Made by a program: the position numbers and the translations under genes. Of a DNA stretch of 64,000 nt, positions 1 through 9,119 are shown piece by piece. This DNA is from Methylobacterium sp. E-066 (GTDB taxonomy: Bacteria > Pseudomonadota > Alphaproteobacteria > Rhizobiales > Beijerinckiaceae). The notes beneath the pieces are model-generated. The model saw nothing but the letters and a program-made list of their open reading frames with translations, made no database searches and was not told the DNA's origin. Numbering within the stretch: the stretch's first letter is position 1; every line of letters begins with the position of its first letter. The stretch is taken from NCBI RefSeq assembly GCF_022829635.1, contig NZ_JAKSYO010000163.1, forward strand, positions 1-64,000, in the 5' to 3' direction.

Positions 1-428
1 GCGTGTTCACCGTGTTGCTCCAGAGCGCGCCGGAGCTAACGGCCAAGGGCCGCGTCCGGGAGATCGCGCCGCTCGCCGAGGCCGGGACGCGCTCCCGACG
101 CATCCGCATCACCCTGGAAGATCCCGGCCCGGCCTTCCGCCTCGGCGCGACCATCGACGTGTCGCTCATGCGCAAGGTCCCGCGCCGCTTCCTCCTGCCG
201 GACTCCGCGCTGCTTCGAGACGGCGAGCGCCGCTCGGTCTGGATCGTCGCCGCGGACGGCAAGGCGGTGACGCGCCGCGACGTGACGCCGGCCTCCACCA
301 CGGAAGCGGTCGAGGGCGGGCGCGTCGCCATCAGCGACGGTCTTGAACCGGGCGAGCGGATCGTGGTCGCGGGCGTCCACACCCTGCGCGAAGGCCAGGC
401 CGTGCGCCTGACCGACGACGCCCGTTGA
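1..428 (+). CDS. RND efflux periplasmic adaptor, C-terminal part
   Basis: This is the last ~141 codons of a membrane-fusion (HlyD/AcrA-type) adaptor whose start lies left of the window. The visible part has the usual C-terminal layout: a beta-rich stretch around LPDSALLRDGERRSVWIV, then the closing domain with GLEPGERIVVAGV. In this family the adaptor joins an inner-membrane RND pump to an outer-membrane channel. Its stop is 22 bases before the pump's start codon, so both belong to one operon. The substrate cannot be read from the sequence. Confidence 0.88.
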   Translation, partial: VFTVLLQSAPELTAKGRVREIAPLAEAGTRSRRIRITLEDPGPAFRLGATIDVSLMRKVPRRFLLPDSALLRDGERRSVWIVAADGKAVTRRDVTPASTTEAVEGGRVAISDGLEPGERIVVAGVHTLREGQAVRLTDDAR

Positions 429-450
429 GCCGGTCGGACGAGGGCTTCCC

Positions 451-3400
451 GTGAAGGATTTCAATCTCTCCGACTGGGCGCTCGGGCATCGCTCGTTCGT
501 CTGGTTCCTGATGGCGGTCGCGCTGGTTGCCGGCGTGATGGCCTATAGCCGCCTCGGCCGCGAGGAGGATCCGCCGTTCACGATCAAGACCGTGGTCGTG
601 CAGACGACCTGGCCGGGCGCCACGATCAAGGACACGATCGATCAGGTCACCGACCGGATCGAGAAGGAGCTGCAGCAGCTCAACGGCCTGGATTACGTCC
701 GCAGCTACACGACGCCGGGCTCCTCGACGGTGTTCGTGCAGTTCCGCGATACCCTGAAGAAGTCCGACGTGCAGCCGGCCTTCTACCAGGTCCGCAAGCG
801 GCTGGGTGACATCAAGGGCCAGTTCCCGGACGGCGTGCAGGGCCCGTTCTTCAACGACGAGTTCGGCGACGTCTACGGCAACATCTACGCCTTCACCGCC
901 GACGGCCTGACCTACCGGCAGCTGCGCGACTACGTCGAGGGCGTGCGCACCGAGGTCCTGCGGGTGCCCGACATCGGCAAGACCCAGCTGATCGGCACCC
1001 AGGCGGAGACGATCTACCTCGACTTCTCGACCCGCAAGCTTGCCGGCTACGGCATCGACTTCCAGGCGCTGATCAAGGCCCTGCAGGCCCAGAACGCGGT
1101 CTCGGCCTCGGGCGTGGTGCAGGCTGGGCCGGAGCGCGTCTCCCTGCGGGTCAGCGGCTCCTTCACCTCGGAAGCCTCGCTTCAGGACGTGAACCTGCGC
1201 GTCAACGACCGCTTCTTCCGGCTGGCCGACATCGCCGACATCAGTCGCGGCAACGAGGATCCGCCCGCCCCGATGTTCCGGGTCAACGGCGAGCCGGCCA
1301 TCGGCCTCGCCATCGCCATGCGGCCCGGCGCCAACCTGCTGCATTTCGGCGAGGCCCTGAAGGCGCAGATGCGGCGGATCGAGGCGACGCTGCCGGTGGG
1401 CGTGGGCGTTCACCTGATCTCGGATCAGCCCAAGCAGGTCGAGCACGCGGTCGGCGGCTTCACCGAGGCGCTGGTCGAGGCGGTGGTGATCGTGCTCGCC
1501 GTCAGCTTCGTGAGCCTCGGCGTCCGGGCCGGGCTGGTGGTCTCGGTCTCGATTCCCCTCGTGCTCGCGATCGTCTTCGTCGTGATGCAAATGATGGACG
1601 TGACGCTGCAGCGCATCTCGCTCGGCGCCCTGATCATCGCGCTGGGCCTTCTGGTCGACGACGCCATGATCACGGTCGAGATGATGGTCGCCCGGCTGGA
1701 ACAGGGCGATACGCTGCGCAAGGCCGCGACCTTCGCCTACACGTCGACGGCGTTCCCGATGCTGACCGGTACCCTGGTGACGGTGGCGGGCTTCCTGCCG
1801 ATCGGCTTCAACGGCTCGGGGGCGGGCGAGTACACCTACTCGCTGTTCGTGGTCCTGGCCGCCGCTCTGCTGGTCTCCTGGGTGGTGGCGGTGCTGTTCG
1901 CCCCGCTGATCGGCGTCACGCTGCTGCCGAAGACCGTCAAGCATCACGCCGAGAAGCGCGGGTTCCTGACCCGGCTGTTCCTGGCGGTGCTCAAGCTCGC
2001 CATGGCGTGGCGCTGGACCACGGTCGTGCTCTGCCTCGCCCTGATGGCTACGGCGATCGTCGGGATGAGCCACGTCCAGCAGCAATTCTTCCCGTCCTCG
2101 GACCGCTCCGAAGTGCTGGTCGACCTGACGCTGCCGCAGAACGCCACCATCGCCGAGACCAAGGCGCAGATGGACCGGTTCGAGGCGAAGCTGAAGGACG
2201 ATCCGGACGTGACGAGCTGGTCATCCTATGTCGGCCAGGGCGCGGTGCGCTTCTATCTGCCCCTCGACCAGCAGCTCTCCAACGCCTTCTACGGGCAGAT
2301 CGTCGTCGTCACGAAATCCCTGGAGATCCGGGATCAGGTCATGGCTCGCCTCCAGGCGATCGGAAAGCGCGACTTCGTCGGCACCGACGTGCTGGTGCAG
2401 CCGCTGAGCCTCGGGCCGCCGGTGGGCCGACCGGTCCAGTACCGGCTGAGCGGGGCGAACATGGAGACCGTCCGCCGCCTCGCCCTCGACCTAGCCAACG
2501 TGGTCGCCACCGACCGCCGCCTCGACGTGCCGACCTTCGACTGGAACGAGCCCGGCAAGGTGCTGCGGGTCGAGATTCTTCAGGACAAGGCGCGCCAGCT
2601 CGGCGTGACCAGCCAGGACATCGCCGGCATCCTCAACGGTATCGAGGGCGGCCAGGCGATCACGCAGGTGCGGGACTCGATCTACCTCGTGAACGTCGTC
2701 GGGCGGGCGCGGGCCGCCGAACGCTCGTCGCTCGACACCCTGCAATCCCTGCAGGTCGGCCTCGCCAACGGCTCCGTGGTGCCGCTGCTGTCCTTCGCGC
2801 GGATCGGCTACGACCTCGAGCAGCCGATCGTCTGGCGCCGGAACCGGCTCGCGACCGTGACGGTGCGCGCCACGATCCGCGACACCACCCAGCCGGCCAC
2901 CATCGTGACGGCCCTTCAGCCCGGCATCGACGCCTTCGCGAAGGCGCTGCCCGAGGGCTACACGCTGGAGACCGGCGGCGCCGTCGAGGAATCGGCCAAG
3001 GGCCAGGGCCCGATCGCCGCGGTGGTCCCGGTGATGCTGCTCACCATGGCGCTGCTGCTGATGGTTCAGCTCCAGAGCGTCGGCCGGATGCTGCTGGTCT
3101 TCACAGTGGCGCCCCTCGGGCTGATCGGCGTCGTCCCGGCCCTGCTGCTGTTCGACAAGCCGATGGGCTTCGTGGCGATCCTCGGCATCCTGGCTCTGAT
3201 CGGCATCATCATCCGCAACGCCGTGATCCTGGTGAGCCAGATCGAGGAGTTCCGGGCCGAGGGGATGGCGCCCTGGGATGCGGTCTACGAGGCGACCCAC
3301 CACCGGATGCGGCCGATCCTGCTCACCGCCGCCGCGGCGAGCCTCGGCCTGATCCCGATCGCCCGCGAGGTGTTCTGGGGGCCCATGGCCTTCGCGATGA

Positions 3401-3516
3401 TCGGCGGTATTTTGGCGGCTACATTCCTGACGCTGCTGTTCCTGCCCGCCCTCTATGTCGGCTGCTACCGGATCCGGCTTGAGAGCCGTGACCCGGTTCC
3501 GGCGCAGGGCGCCTGA
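451..3516 (+). CDS. RND efflux transporter permease (AcrB/MdtB-like)
   Basis: A 1021-residue inner-membrane proton-driven pump of the AcrB/AcrD/AcrF superfamily, full length for the family. It starts at GTG (MKDFNLSDWALGHRSF), just behind the adaptor. It has an N-terminal membrane helix, a large periplasmic loop, a block of helices at about residues 330-500, a second periplasmic loop and a C-terminal helix block. The proton-relay pair is visible as VDDA (Asp403-Asp404) in the fourth helix. No outer-membrane channel gene follows. The cargo is unknown; drugs, solvents or metals are all possible. Two strong hairpins follow the stop. Confidence 0.95.
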   Translation: MKDFNLSDWALGHRSFVWFLMAVALVAGVMAYSRLGREEDPPFTIKTVVVQTTWPGATIKDTIDQVTDRIEKELQQLNGLDYVRSYTTPGSSTVFVQFRDTLKKSDVQPAFYQVRKRLGDIKGQFPDGVQGPFFNDEFGDVYGNIYAFTADGLTYRQLRDYVEGVRTEVLRVPDIGKTQLIGTQAETIYLDFSTRKLAGYGIDFQALIKALQAQNAVSASGVVQAGPERVSLRVSGSFTSEASLQDVNLRVNDRFFRLADIADISRGNEDPPAPMFRVNGEPAIGLAIAMRPGANLLHFGEALKAQMRRIEATLPVGVGVHLISDQPKQVEHAVGGFTEALVEAVVIVLAVSFVSLGVRAGLVVSVSIPLVLAIVFVVMQMMDVTLQRISLGALIIALGLLVDDAMITVEMMVARLEQGDTLRKAATFAYTSTAFPMLTGTLVTVAGFLPIGFNGSGAGEYTYSLFVVLAAALLVSWVVAVLFAPLIGVTLLPKTVKHHAEKRGFLTRLFLAVLKLAMAWRWTTVVLCLALMATAIVGMSHVQQQFFPSSDRSEVLVDLTLPQNATIAETKAQMDRFEAKLKDDPDVTSWSSYVGQGAVRFYLPLDQQLSNAFYGQIVVVTKSLEIRDQVMARLQAIGKRDFVGTDVLVQPLSLGPPVGRPVQYRLSGANMETVRRLALDLANVVATDRRLDVPTFDWNEPGKVLRVEILQDKARQLGVTSQDIAGILNGIEGGQAITQVRDSIYLVNVVGRARAAERSSLDTLQSLQVGLANGSVVPLLSFARIGYDLEQPIVWRRNRLATVTVRATIRDTTQPATIVTALQPGIDAFAKALPEGYTLETGGAVEESAKGQGPIAAVVPVMLLTMALLLMVQLQSVGRMLLVFTVAPLGLIGVVPALLLFDKPMGFVAILGILALIGIIIRNAVILVSQIEEFRAEGMAPWDAVYEATHHRMRPILLTAAAASLGLIPIAREVFWGPMAFAMIGGILAATFLTLLFLPALYVGCYRIRLESRDPVPAQGA

Positions 3517-3532
3517 GCGAACAGCCACACCG

Positions 3533-3602
3533 ATCGCAGCGTGGCGCCACGCTGCGATGAGCGGTCGGCCCGCCCCTCCGCCCCCTCAGGGCGGGCCGAC
3601 CG
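3533..3602. terminator. Twin perfect hairpins after the RND operon
   Basis: Two adjacent perfect inverted repeats lie 16 bases past the pump's stop. Positions 3533-3558 are a 26-base uninterrupted palindrome centred on GGCGCC. Positions 3562-3575 pair with 3589-3602 as a 14-bp GC-rich stem with a 13-base loop. There is no T-run, so this is not a textbook intrinsic terminator. It may stabilise the 3' end, help Rho-type termination, or bind a protein. Confidence 0.55.
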
Positions 3603-3694
3603 TGAATCATCCCGGCGCGCAGGTCGCGCCGCGGTCGGAAACTCTGGACCTTCTCCGCGCGTAAGCGGGGCGTGATCCGAGGAATACCGCCCGC

Positions 3695-3916
3695 ATGAAC
3701 GCCTTCATCGCCGTCGTCCTGGTCTGCGCCAACGGTCTCGCCCAGGAGGCCTGCACCGATGCCGAGGCGCTGGAGGTGCGCAAGGTCCGCGTCGCCAACG
3801 AACTTGGCTGCGCCACAGGCTGGCAGGAGATCATCGCCCGCACCGAGCGGCGGGAGGAGATCGGCAAGTCCGCCTACCTCAAGACCGAGTGCCGCCGGGT
3901 GAAGGAGCCGCAGTGA
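3695..3916 (+). CDS. Small exported Cys-containing hypothetical protein
   Basis: A 73-residue protein starting MNAFIAVVLVCANGLAQ, with GAGGA 11 bases before the ATG. The N-terminus is a short hydrophobic stretch that could be a signal peptide. The remainder is charged and carries three cysteines (ACTDAE, LGCATGW, TECRR), suggesting an oxidised periplasmic protein. I recognise no family. It stands between the RND operon and the convergent dehydratase gene, so context gives no function. Coding is supported by the Shine-Dalgarno site and the GC-rich third positions. Confidence 0.6.
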   Translation: MNAFIAVVLVCANGLAQEACTDAEALEVRKVRVANELGCATGWQEIIARTERREEIGKSAYLKTECRRVKEPQ

Positions 3917-3936
3917 CCGGGCGGCTCCGGGCGCCG

Positions 3937-4314
3937 CTACTTGTCGTACTTGATGTAGGCGAAGCGCGGATCGGACGGCGTGCCGTCGAGACCCTGTCCC
4001 TCCAGGGCAGGCTGCCAGGACACGACCTCCTCGATCTTCTTGGCGAGGGCAAAATCCTTGTCGGTGATGCCCTTGGCCGCGTGGTTCATCAGCCGCACCT
4101 CGACCCAGGCATAGGACGCGGTGATGTCGGGATGGTGCCAGGCGGCCTCGGCGAGATGGCCGACCGTGTTGATCACCATGAGCGTGCCCTTCCAGCCCGC
4201 CGTCTTGTAGGTGCGGCGGATCCAGCCCTCCTCCAGCCGCCATTGCGGCAGTTCGGCCTTCAGCCGTGCCTCCACCGCCGCCTCGTCCAGAACGCCCTCG
4301 CGTTGTTCGCTCAT
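3937..4314 (-). CDS. 4a-hydroxytetrahydrobiopterin dehydratase
   Basis: A 125-residue pterin-4a-carbinolamine dehydratase (PCD/DCoH, PhhB-like), which dehydrates 4a-hydroxytetrahydropterin during aromatic amino acid hydroxylation. The family signature is visible as WHHPD at residues 59-63, followed by VEVRLMNHAAKGIT. The start at MSEQREG is chosen because GAGG/AGGAC precedes it and longer frames add only low-complexity sequence. The protein carries about 25 extra C-terminal residues compared with the usual ~100. No aromatic hydroxylase is adjacent, so in this organism it may act on another pterin, perhaps in methanopterin or molybdopterin metabolism (inference). Confidence 0.88.
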   Translation of the reverse strand: MSEQREGVLDEAAVEARLKAELPQWRLEEGWIRRTYKTAGWKGTLMVINTVGHLAEAAWHHPDITASYAWVEVRLMNHAAKGITDKDFALAKKIEEVVSWQPALEGQGLDGTPSDPRFAYIKYDK

Positions 4315-4511
4315 TTGCCTCGTCCTTCTCGTAGCGGCGTCGGGAAAATAGGGTGCCCGCGGCACTGGCAGCGCGCAAGCGGGCAGGGGAATTCGCCGCG
4401 GTGGACGGCGTGCCGCGCGAGCCCTATGACCTTTTTCCAATGGCGTCAGGACAAGTCCACGCCCAAGTCTGCGATCTCCGAAGACCGCGCAATACGATGG
4501 GAGAAGGCGTG

Positions 4512-5495
4512 ATGCTGTCACGGCGCGCAATGCTCGCCGGCGGCCTGCTCGGCGGCCTCGGCCTGCGGGCAGCGCGGGCGGACGTGCCGGTGATCCGCCT
4601 CGGAAGCCTGCCCTTCGGCACCTCGACCTGGGAGGCGGCGGTGATCAAGGCCCGCGGCCTCGATACCGCCAACGGCTTCCAGCTCGACGCGGTCAAGCTC
4701 GCCGGCAACGACGCGGCGCGGATCAGCTTCATCGGCGGGCAGGTCGATACGATCATCGGAGACCTGCTCTGGGCAGCGCGGCTGGGCAACGACGGCCAGG
4801 CAGTGCGCTTCATCCCGTACTCGACCTCGGAAGGCGCCGTGATGGTGCCGGCCGACAGCCCGATCAAGAGCCTGAAGGATCTAGACGGCAAGCGCTTCGG
4901 CGTCGCCGGCGGCCCGCTCGACAAGAACTGGCTGCTCCTGCGGGCCCAGGCCAAGGACGCCGCCGGCATCGACCTGGAGCACGCCACCGAGATCGCCTAC
5001 GGCGCGCCGCCGCTGATCACCCTGAAGCTGGAGCAGGGCGCCCTCGACGCGGCGCTGACCTACTGGACCTATTGCGCACGGCTTGAGGCCAAGGGCTTCC
5101 GCCGGCTGGTCGGCGCCGAGGACATCATGCACGCGCTGGGCGTCGCCGGCGACGTCTCCCTGATCGGCTACCTGTTCCAGGACGTGACCGTGAAGGAGAA
5201 GCCCGAGGCGGTGGCCGGTTTCGCGCGGGCGTCCCGGGCCGCCAAGGAGATGCTGGCGGCCGATCCCAGCACCTGGGAGATCGTGCGCCCGCTGATGGCG
5301 GCCGAGAACGACGCGACCTTCGAGGCGCTCAAGCGCGACTTCCTCTCCGGCATCCCGCGCCGCCCGGTGGCGGCGGAGCGCACCGATGCCGAGACGCTCT
5401 ACGCCGTGATGTCCCGCCTCGGCGGCCCCCGCCTCGTCGGCAAGGGCGCCGGGCTGCCGCCGGACCTGTACTACGACAGCGGCCGCAATGGTTGA
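4512..5495 (+). CDS. ABC substrate-binding protein (NitT/TauT type)
   Basis: A periplasmic solute-binding protein of about 327 residues. The start at MLSRRAMLAGG is chosen because AGAAGG lies 4-9 bases upstream and because it opens a twin-arginine-like signal peptide (SRRAMLAGGLLGG, cut near AARA). The mature part has the NMT1/SsuA-like fold pattern (IRLGSLPFGT, then VPADSPIKSLKDLDGKRFGV). The permease and ATPase follow at once, giving a complete importer. The ligand could be a sulfonate, nitrate, bicarbonate or a thiamine precursor; no sequence feature decides between them. Confidence 0.85.
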   Translation: MLSRRAMLAGGLLGGLGLRAARADVPVIRLGSLPFGTSTWEAAVIKARGLDTANGFQLDAVKLAGNDAARISFIGGQVDTIIGDLLWAARLGNDGQAVRFIPYSTSEGAVMVPADSPIKSLKDLDGKRFGVAGGPLDKNWLLLRAQAKDAAGIDLEHATEIAYGAPPLITLKLEQGALDAALTYWTYCARLEAKGFRRLVGAEDIMHALGVAGDVSLIGYLFQDVTVKEKPEAVAGFARASRAAKEMLAADPSTWEIVRPLMAAENDATFEALKRDFLSGIPRRPVAAERTDAETLYAVMSRLGGPRLVGKGAGLPPDLYYDSGRNG

Positions 5496-5546
5496 GCGGC
5501 CCGTCAGGCTGCCTCCAGTGTCGTGGCTCCGGATCGCCGGGACCGC

Positions 5547-6284
5547 ATGGGCGCGCTGACCCGTATCGCGTCCCTCGCCGTGCTCATCGCCGCCTGGCAA
5601 TTCGCCGCGCTGGAGGCCGGGTCGCGCCTGCTGCCGGCCCCGATGGCGGTTTTGCGCTTCATCATCCAGGAGGCCGAGCGCGGCGACCTCACGCACAATG
5701 TCGGGATCACGCTGCTGCGGGTGGCGATCTCCTTCGCGGTGGCGATGGTGCTGGGCATCCTGCTGGGCGTCGCCCTCGGGCGCTCGAAGGCCGCCGACCT
5801 GACCCTCGACACGCCGCTCCTCGTCCTGCTCAACACCCCGGCCCTCGTCATCACCGTGCTGGCCTATGTCTGGGTCGGGCTGACCGAGACAGCCGCGATC
5901 CTGGCGGTGGTGCTCAACAAGCTGCCGAACGTCGCGGTGATCGTGCGCGAGGGCGCGCGCAACCTCGATCCCGGCCTCGACGAGATGGCTCGGGCCTACC
6001 GGTTCGACCGGCGCACCTGGGCGCTGGACGTGCTGGTGCCACAGCTTCAGCCCTACGTGGTCACGGCGGCCCGTTCTGGCCTGTCGCTCGCCTGGAAGAT
6101 CGTACTGGTGGTCGAGCTGCTCGGACGCCCCGACGGGGTCGGCTTCGCGATCAACTACTACTTCGTCCAGAGCACCGACGTGGCCGCAATCATCGGATAC
6201 AGCCTCGTGTTCATGGCCGTGATGATCGGCATCGACGTTCTCCTCCTGCAGCGGCTCGAAGCCCATGTCCGCCGCTGGCGCTGA
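5547..6284 (+). CDS. ABC transporter permease (SsuC/TauC-like)
   Basis: An inner-membrane permease of about 245 residues with five to six hydrophobic helices. The cytoplasmic EAA-type coupling loop lies near LDEMARAYRFDRRTW. It belongs to the nitrate/sulfonate/taurine permease group. I place the start at ATG MGALTRIAS; an in-frame GTG 24 bases upstream is a possible alternative. It lies between the binding protein and the ATPase, and its last 20 bases overlap the ATPase gene, so all three are one transcription unit. Confidence 0.85.
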   Translation: MGALTRIASLAVLIAAWQFAALEAGSRLLPAPMAVLRFIIQEAERGDLTHNVGITLLRVAISFAVAMVLGILLGVALGRSKAADLTLDTPLLVLLNTPALVITVLAYVWVGLTETAAILAVVLNKLPNVAVIVREGARNLDPGLDEMARAYRFDRRTWALDVLVPQLQPYVVTAARSGLSLAWKIVLVVELLGRPDGVGFAINYYFVQSTDVAAIIGYSLVFMAVMIGIDVLLLQRLEAHVRRWR

Positions 6285-6999
6285 ACCCGTCCTCCAGGTC
6301 GCGATCGCCGCGAAGGTCTATCGGTCCAAGCGCACCGAGCCGGTGGAGGCGGTCCGCAACCTGGCCTTCGGGGTTGGAGCCGGCGAGATCGTCTGCCTGA
6401 TCGGGCCGTCGGGCGCGGGAAAGACCACGACCTTGCGCATCCTGCTGGGCCTCGACCCCGATTTCGAGGGCCGCGTTTCCGGAGCCGATCAGGCCGGCAT
6501 GGTGTTTCAAGAGCCGCGGCTGCTGCCCTGGCGGAGCGTCGAGCACAATGTCCGGCTGGGGCTGCCGCGGGCCCGGCGCGGACGCGACCTCGGCACCCTG
6601 TTCACGCGGCTCGGCCTCACGCCCTGGCGCGGCAGCTACCCGAAGGCCCTGTCGCTCGGGATGCAGCGGCGGGTGGCCCTCGCCCGGGCGCTCGCCGACG
6701 ACCCGCGCGTGCTGGTGCTCGACGAGCCGTTCGTGTCCCTGGACGATGCCGCCGCCGCCGAGCTGCGCGGGCTGGTGGTCGACACGGTCGATTCTGCCGG
6801 GATGAGCGTCCTGATGGTGACCCACAACGTTGCCGAGGCGATCGGCATCGCCGATCGGCTGCTGCTGGTCTCGAAGCGGCCCGCGACCCTCATGGCGGAT
6901 GTGCCCCTCGACCGCCCGCGCGGGCAGCGCGACCGCACCTGGGCCGAGGCGACCCGGGCCGCGCTGGCGGCGCAGCATCCCGGGATCATCGCGGAATAG
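6265..6999 (+). CDS. ABC transporter ATP-binding protein
   Basis: A 244-residue cytoplasmic ATPase that powers the preceding permease. The Walker A motif is GPSGAGKTT (residues 47-55), the Q-loop is VFQEPRLLPW, Walker B is VLVLDEP (149-155) and the switch histidine is in MVTHN. The ABC signature is unusual: LSLGMQ at 129-134 in place of LSGGQ. Similar drift occurs in other nitrate/taurine-type ATPases, so activity is still likely. The start codon lies inside the permease gene. Confidence 0.9.
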   Translation: MSAAGAEPVLQVAIAAKVYRSKRTEPVEAVRNLAFGVGAGEIVCLIGPSGAGKTTTLRILLGLDPDFEGRVSGADQAGMVFQEPRLLPWRSVEHNVRLGLPRARRGRDLGTLFTRLGLTPWRGSYPKALSLGMQRRVALARALADDPRVLVLDEPFVSLDDAAAAELRGLVVDTVDSAGMSVLMVTHNVAEAIGIADRLLLVSKRPATLMADVPLDRPRGQRDRTWAEATRAALAAQHPGIIAE

Positions 7000-7041
7000 C
7001 CGGCGCCCCCTGAAAGGCAGCAGGCGGCTCTTTTCGAGGGC

Positions 7042-8967
7042 TCAGTTCGCCTTGGCGTCCACGTCGAGCCGCTCGAGAAGCGCCGCCGGCGAGCGGGCCG
7101 CGCCGATATCGATGAAGCCGATGCCGGCGGGCTCCTTGGACTTGGCGTGCAGCACGAGCTTGCCGGGCTTCATCACGAACTGCCCCATCGCTGCACCGAT
7201 GCCCTTGGCGGCTGCGGTGTTGCCCAGAATGACCGGGACGCCGAGCAGGCTGGCGGTGACGTACTCCTTGCGCAGCTCGTCCGGCTTGAGGCTCAGATCC
7301 TTCGACTGGGCGGTGAGGAAACGCTCGAACAGCCCGGCATTCTCGACCGTCAGATCGAGTGTCTTCGCGCTGCCCGTGAACATCAGCATCGTGGTGGCCG
7401 GCAGGGTTCCGTTGAACAATTCCGGGCCGAAGCCGCCCAGCGTGCCGGCCAGCCGGATCGTGCCGATGTCGCGGCCCGAAACGGTGACTTCCCGCAGCGT
7501 CAGGTCGCGCGCCTTCCCGTCCAGAGCTGCGTCGGCCACGAGATCGAGGTCGAGATCGCGGTAGCCGTAGGCCGGCAGCGCACCGACGATGGGAGCATCG
7601 GCCACGAGATCCGCCGGCAGGCTCAGGCCGGAGAGAGTGAGGCGGCTTGCACTCGGCAAGCCGTCCTGCGGTGGCCCGAACGACAAGGCGGCCTCGCGCA
7701 GGGCGACCCGACGGGTGGGCGCCGGCGTGATCGTGACCGCGAGCGGGTCGCCGGGCTTCGCCTCCGGCGCCTTGGCATCAACGGGCTTGGCCGGGGCCGC
7801 CTTGCCCGGCGCGGGCCCGCGGGCCGCGGGGCGCGGATCCTGCGGCGGGGGCTTCGGAAGCTCGGCGTCGGGCGGCAGGTCGATGCTCAGGTCGGCCAGG
7901 GTCAGGCCGCCCAAGGCCGGCGTCAGGCGGCGCATCTCGGCGTCGCTGAAGCCGGGCCGGGTCTCGGGTTCGGCGGCGAAACTGCGCAGGGCCGCGATCG
8001 TCGGGGCCAGCGAGACGTTCGTCAGCGCCAAGCGCCCGAGATGCGCGCGCAGGCTGCCGCGCGACAGGGTTATGTTCTCCAGGACGGTGCCGGAGTCCGG
8101 GCCGGCGGCGGCGTAGGTCGCCCGTCCGATCTCGAACAGGACCGGCCCCTGCGGATCGGCGTTGCTGACGCTCAGACCCTGCATGTCGAGGCTGCCGAGG
8201 GCAGTCGCCTCGATCAGGTCGCCGGCCGCCGCCGCGAAGGTCCGCCGGTCGTGGGGCGGCTGGAAGCCCGCGGCCACGATCTCGAAGGCGCCGTTCCAGC
8301 CATCTGGAATCTGCCGTCCGCCGAGGTCGCGGCCGTCGAGGCGCGCGATCTTCACGGTGGTGCCGCGCACATCGGAATAGGTCACGTCCGCGACCTGGAT
8401 CGTGCCGTAGACTTTTTGCACCGGCCCCTTGCCGTCGCCCGGGACGGTGTAGAGCCGGCTCAGCGCGGTGAGGTCCAGATCGGTCGCCCGGATCTGGCCG
8501 TAGGTGCCGTTGCCGCGGTTCGGGCCGGCCGCAGCGCTCATCGTCGCGCCCGCAGCGGTCAGCTCCCGGACGCGGCCGGATTTCACGTCCCGGGCGACCA
8601 CGTCGCGATAGGTCACGGTCTGGCGGTCGTCGCCGGGGCCTGCATGTTCGGACGTCAGAACCGGGATGGTCAGGCTGCCGGCGTCGAGGCGCGCCAACCG
8701 CGCCTCCCAGGGTTCGGAGGAATCCGACTTCAGGATCGCCGCCAGTTCGTCCTTGGAGAGGCGCGTGCCGCTCGCCGTCAGCTTCGGCGCCCGGAGCAGC
8801 GTGCCGCCCAGCGGCAGCATGACGTCCGTGACCGTCACGTCCTGGACCGCGGCGGCGCCTTCCTGGGCTGCCAGCGGGGCGGGCAACCCCATCCCGGCGA
8901 GACAGGCGAAGGCGCAGGTCGCGGCCAAAGCCGACCGGAGGCGGGATCGGGCCTTCGGATGGATCAT
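7042..8967 (-). CDS. Large exported protein of unknown function
   Basis: A 641-residue protein with a clear signal peptide (MIHPKARSRLRSALAATCAF..., cut near PLAAQ). The mature chain is a long run of short beta-like repeats of the type LxLxxVxVSGRDIGTIRLAG, interrupted at about residues 360-400 by a Pro/Ala/Lys-rich linker. The alternation of short hydrophobic strands and variable loops recalls AsmA/translocation-type periplasmic proteins, but I see no diagnostic motif. It is monocistronic and convergent with the ABC operon. Confidence 0.75.
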   Translation of the reverse strand: MIHPKARSRLRSALAATCAFACLAGMGLPAPLAAQEGAAAVQDVTVTDVMLPLGGTLLRAPKLTASGTRLSKDELAAILKSDSSEPWEARLARLDAGSLTIPVLTSEHAGPGDDRQTVTYRDVVARDVKSGRVRELTAAGATMSAAAGPNRGNGTYGQIRATDLDLTALSRLYTVPGDGKGPVQKVYGTIQVADVTYSDVRGTTVKIARLDGRDLGGRQIPDGWNGAFEIVAAGFQPPHDRRTFAAAAGDLIEATALGSLDMQGLSVSNADPQGPVLFEIGRATYAAAGPDSGTVLENITLSRGSLRAHLGRLALTNVSLAPTIAALRSFAAEPETRPGFSDAEMRRLTPALGGLTLADLSIDLPPDAELPKPPPQDPRPAARGPAPGKAAPAKPVDAKAPEAKPGDPLAVTITPAPTRRVALREAALSFGPPQDGLPSASRLTLSGLSLPADLVADAPIVGALPAYGYRDLDLDLVADAALDGKARDLTLREVTVSGRDIGTIRLAGTLGGFGPELFNGTLPATTMLMFTGSAKTLDLTVENAGLFERFLTAQSKDLSLKPDELRKEYVTASLLGVPVILGNTAAAKGIGAAMGQFVMKPGKLVLHAKSKEPAGIGFIDIGAARSPAALLERLDVDAKAN

Positions 8968-9119
8968 GGGATGGTCCGGATCACGGCTCAGGCGGGGTCA
9001 CCGCATGGGTGCCGCGTTTTACCGGTCGAAGCAATTGAACATGCGACGCAGGGGCCCTGAGCCGACTCCAGTGTCGTAGACGCGCAACGGCCCCGGGGAA
9101 GCGGGACCGCCGCGGCCGA

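Noticed and set aside
331-2085. 584-codon frame antisense to the RND pump
   Set aside because: A composition artefact of GC-rich coding DNA (His/Asp/Gln-rich, no domain), fully covered by the pump gene.
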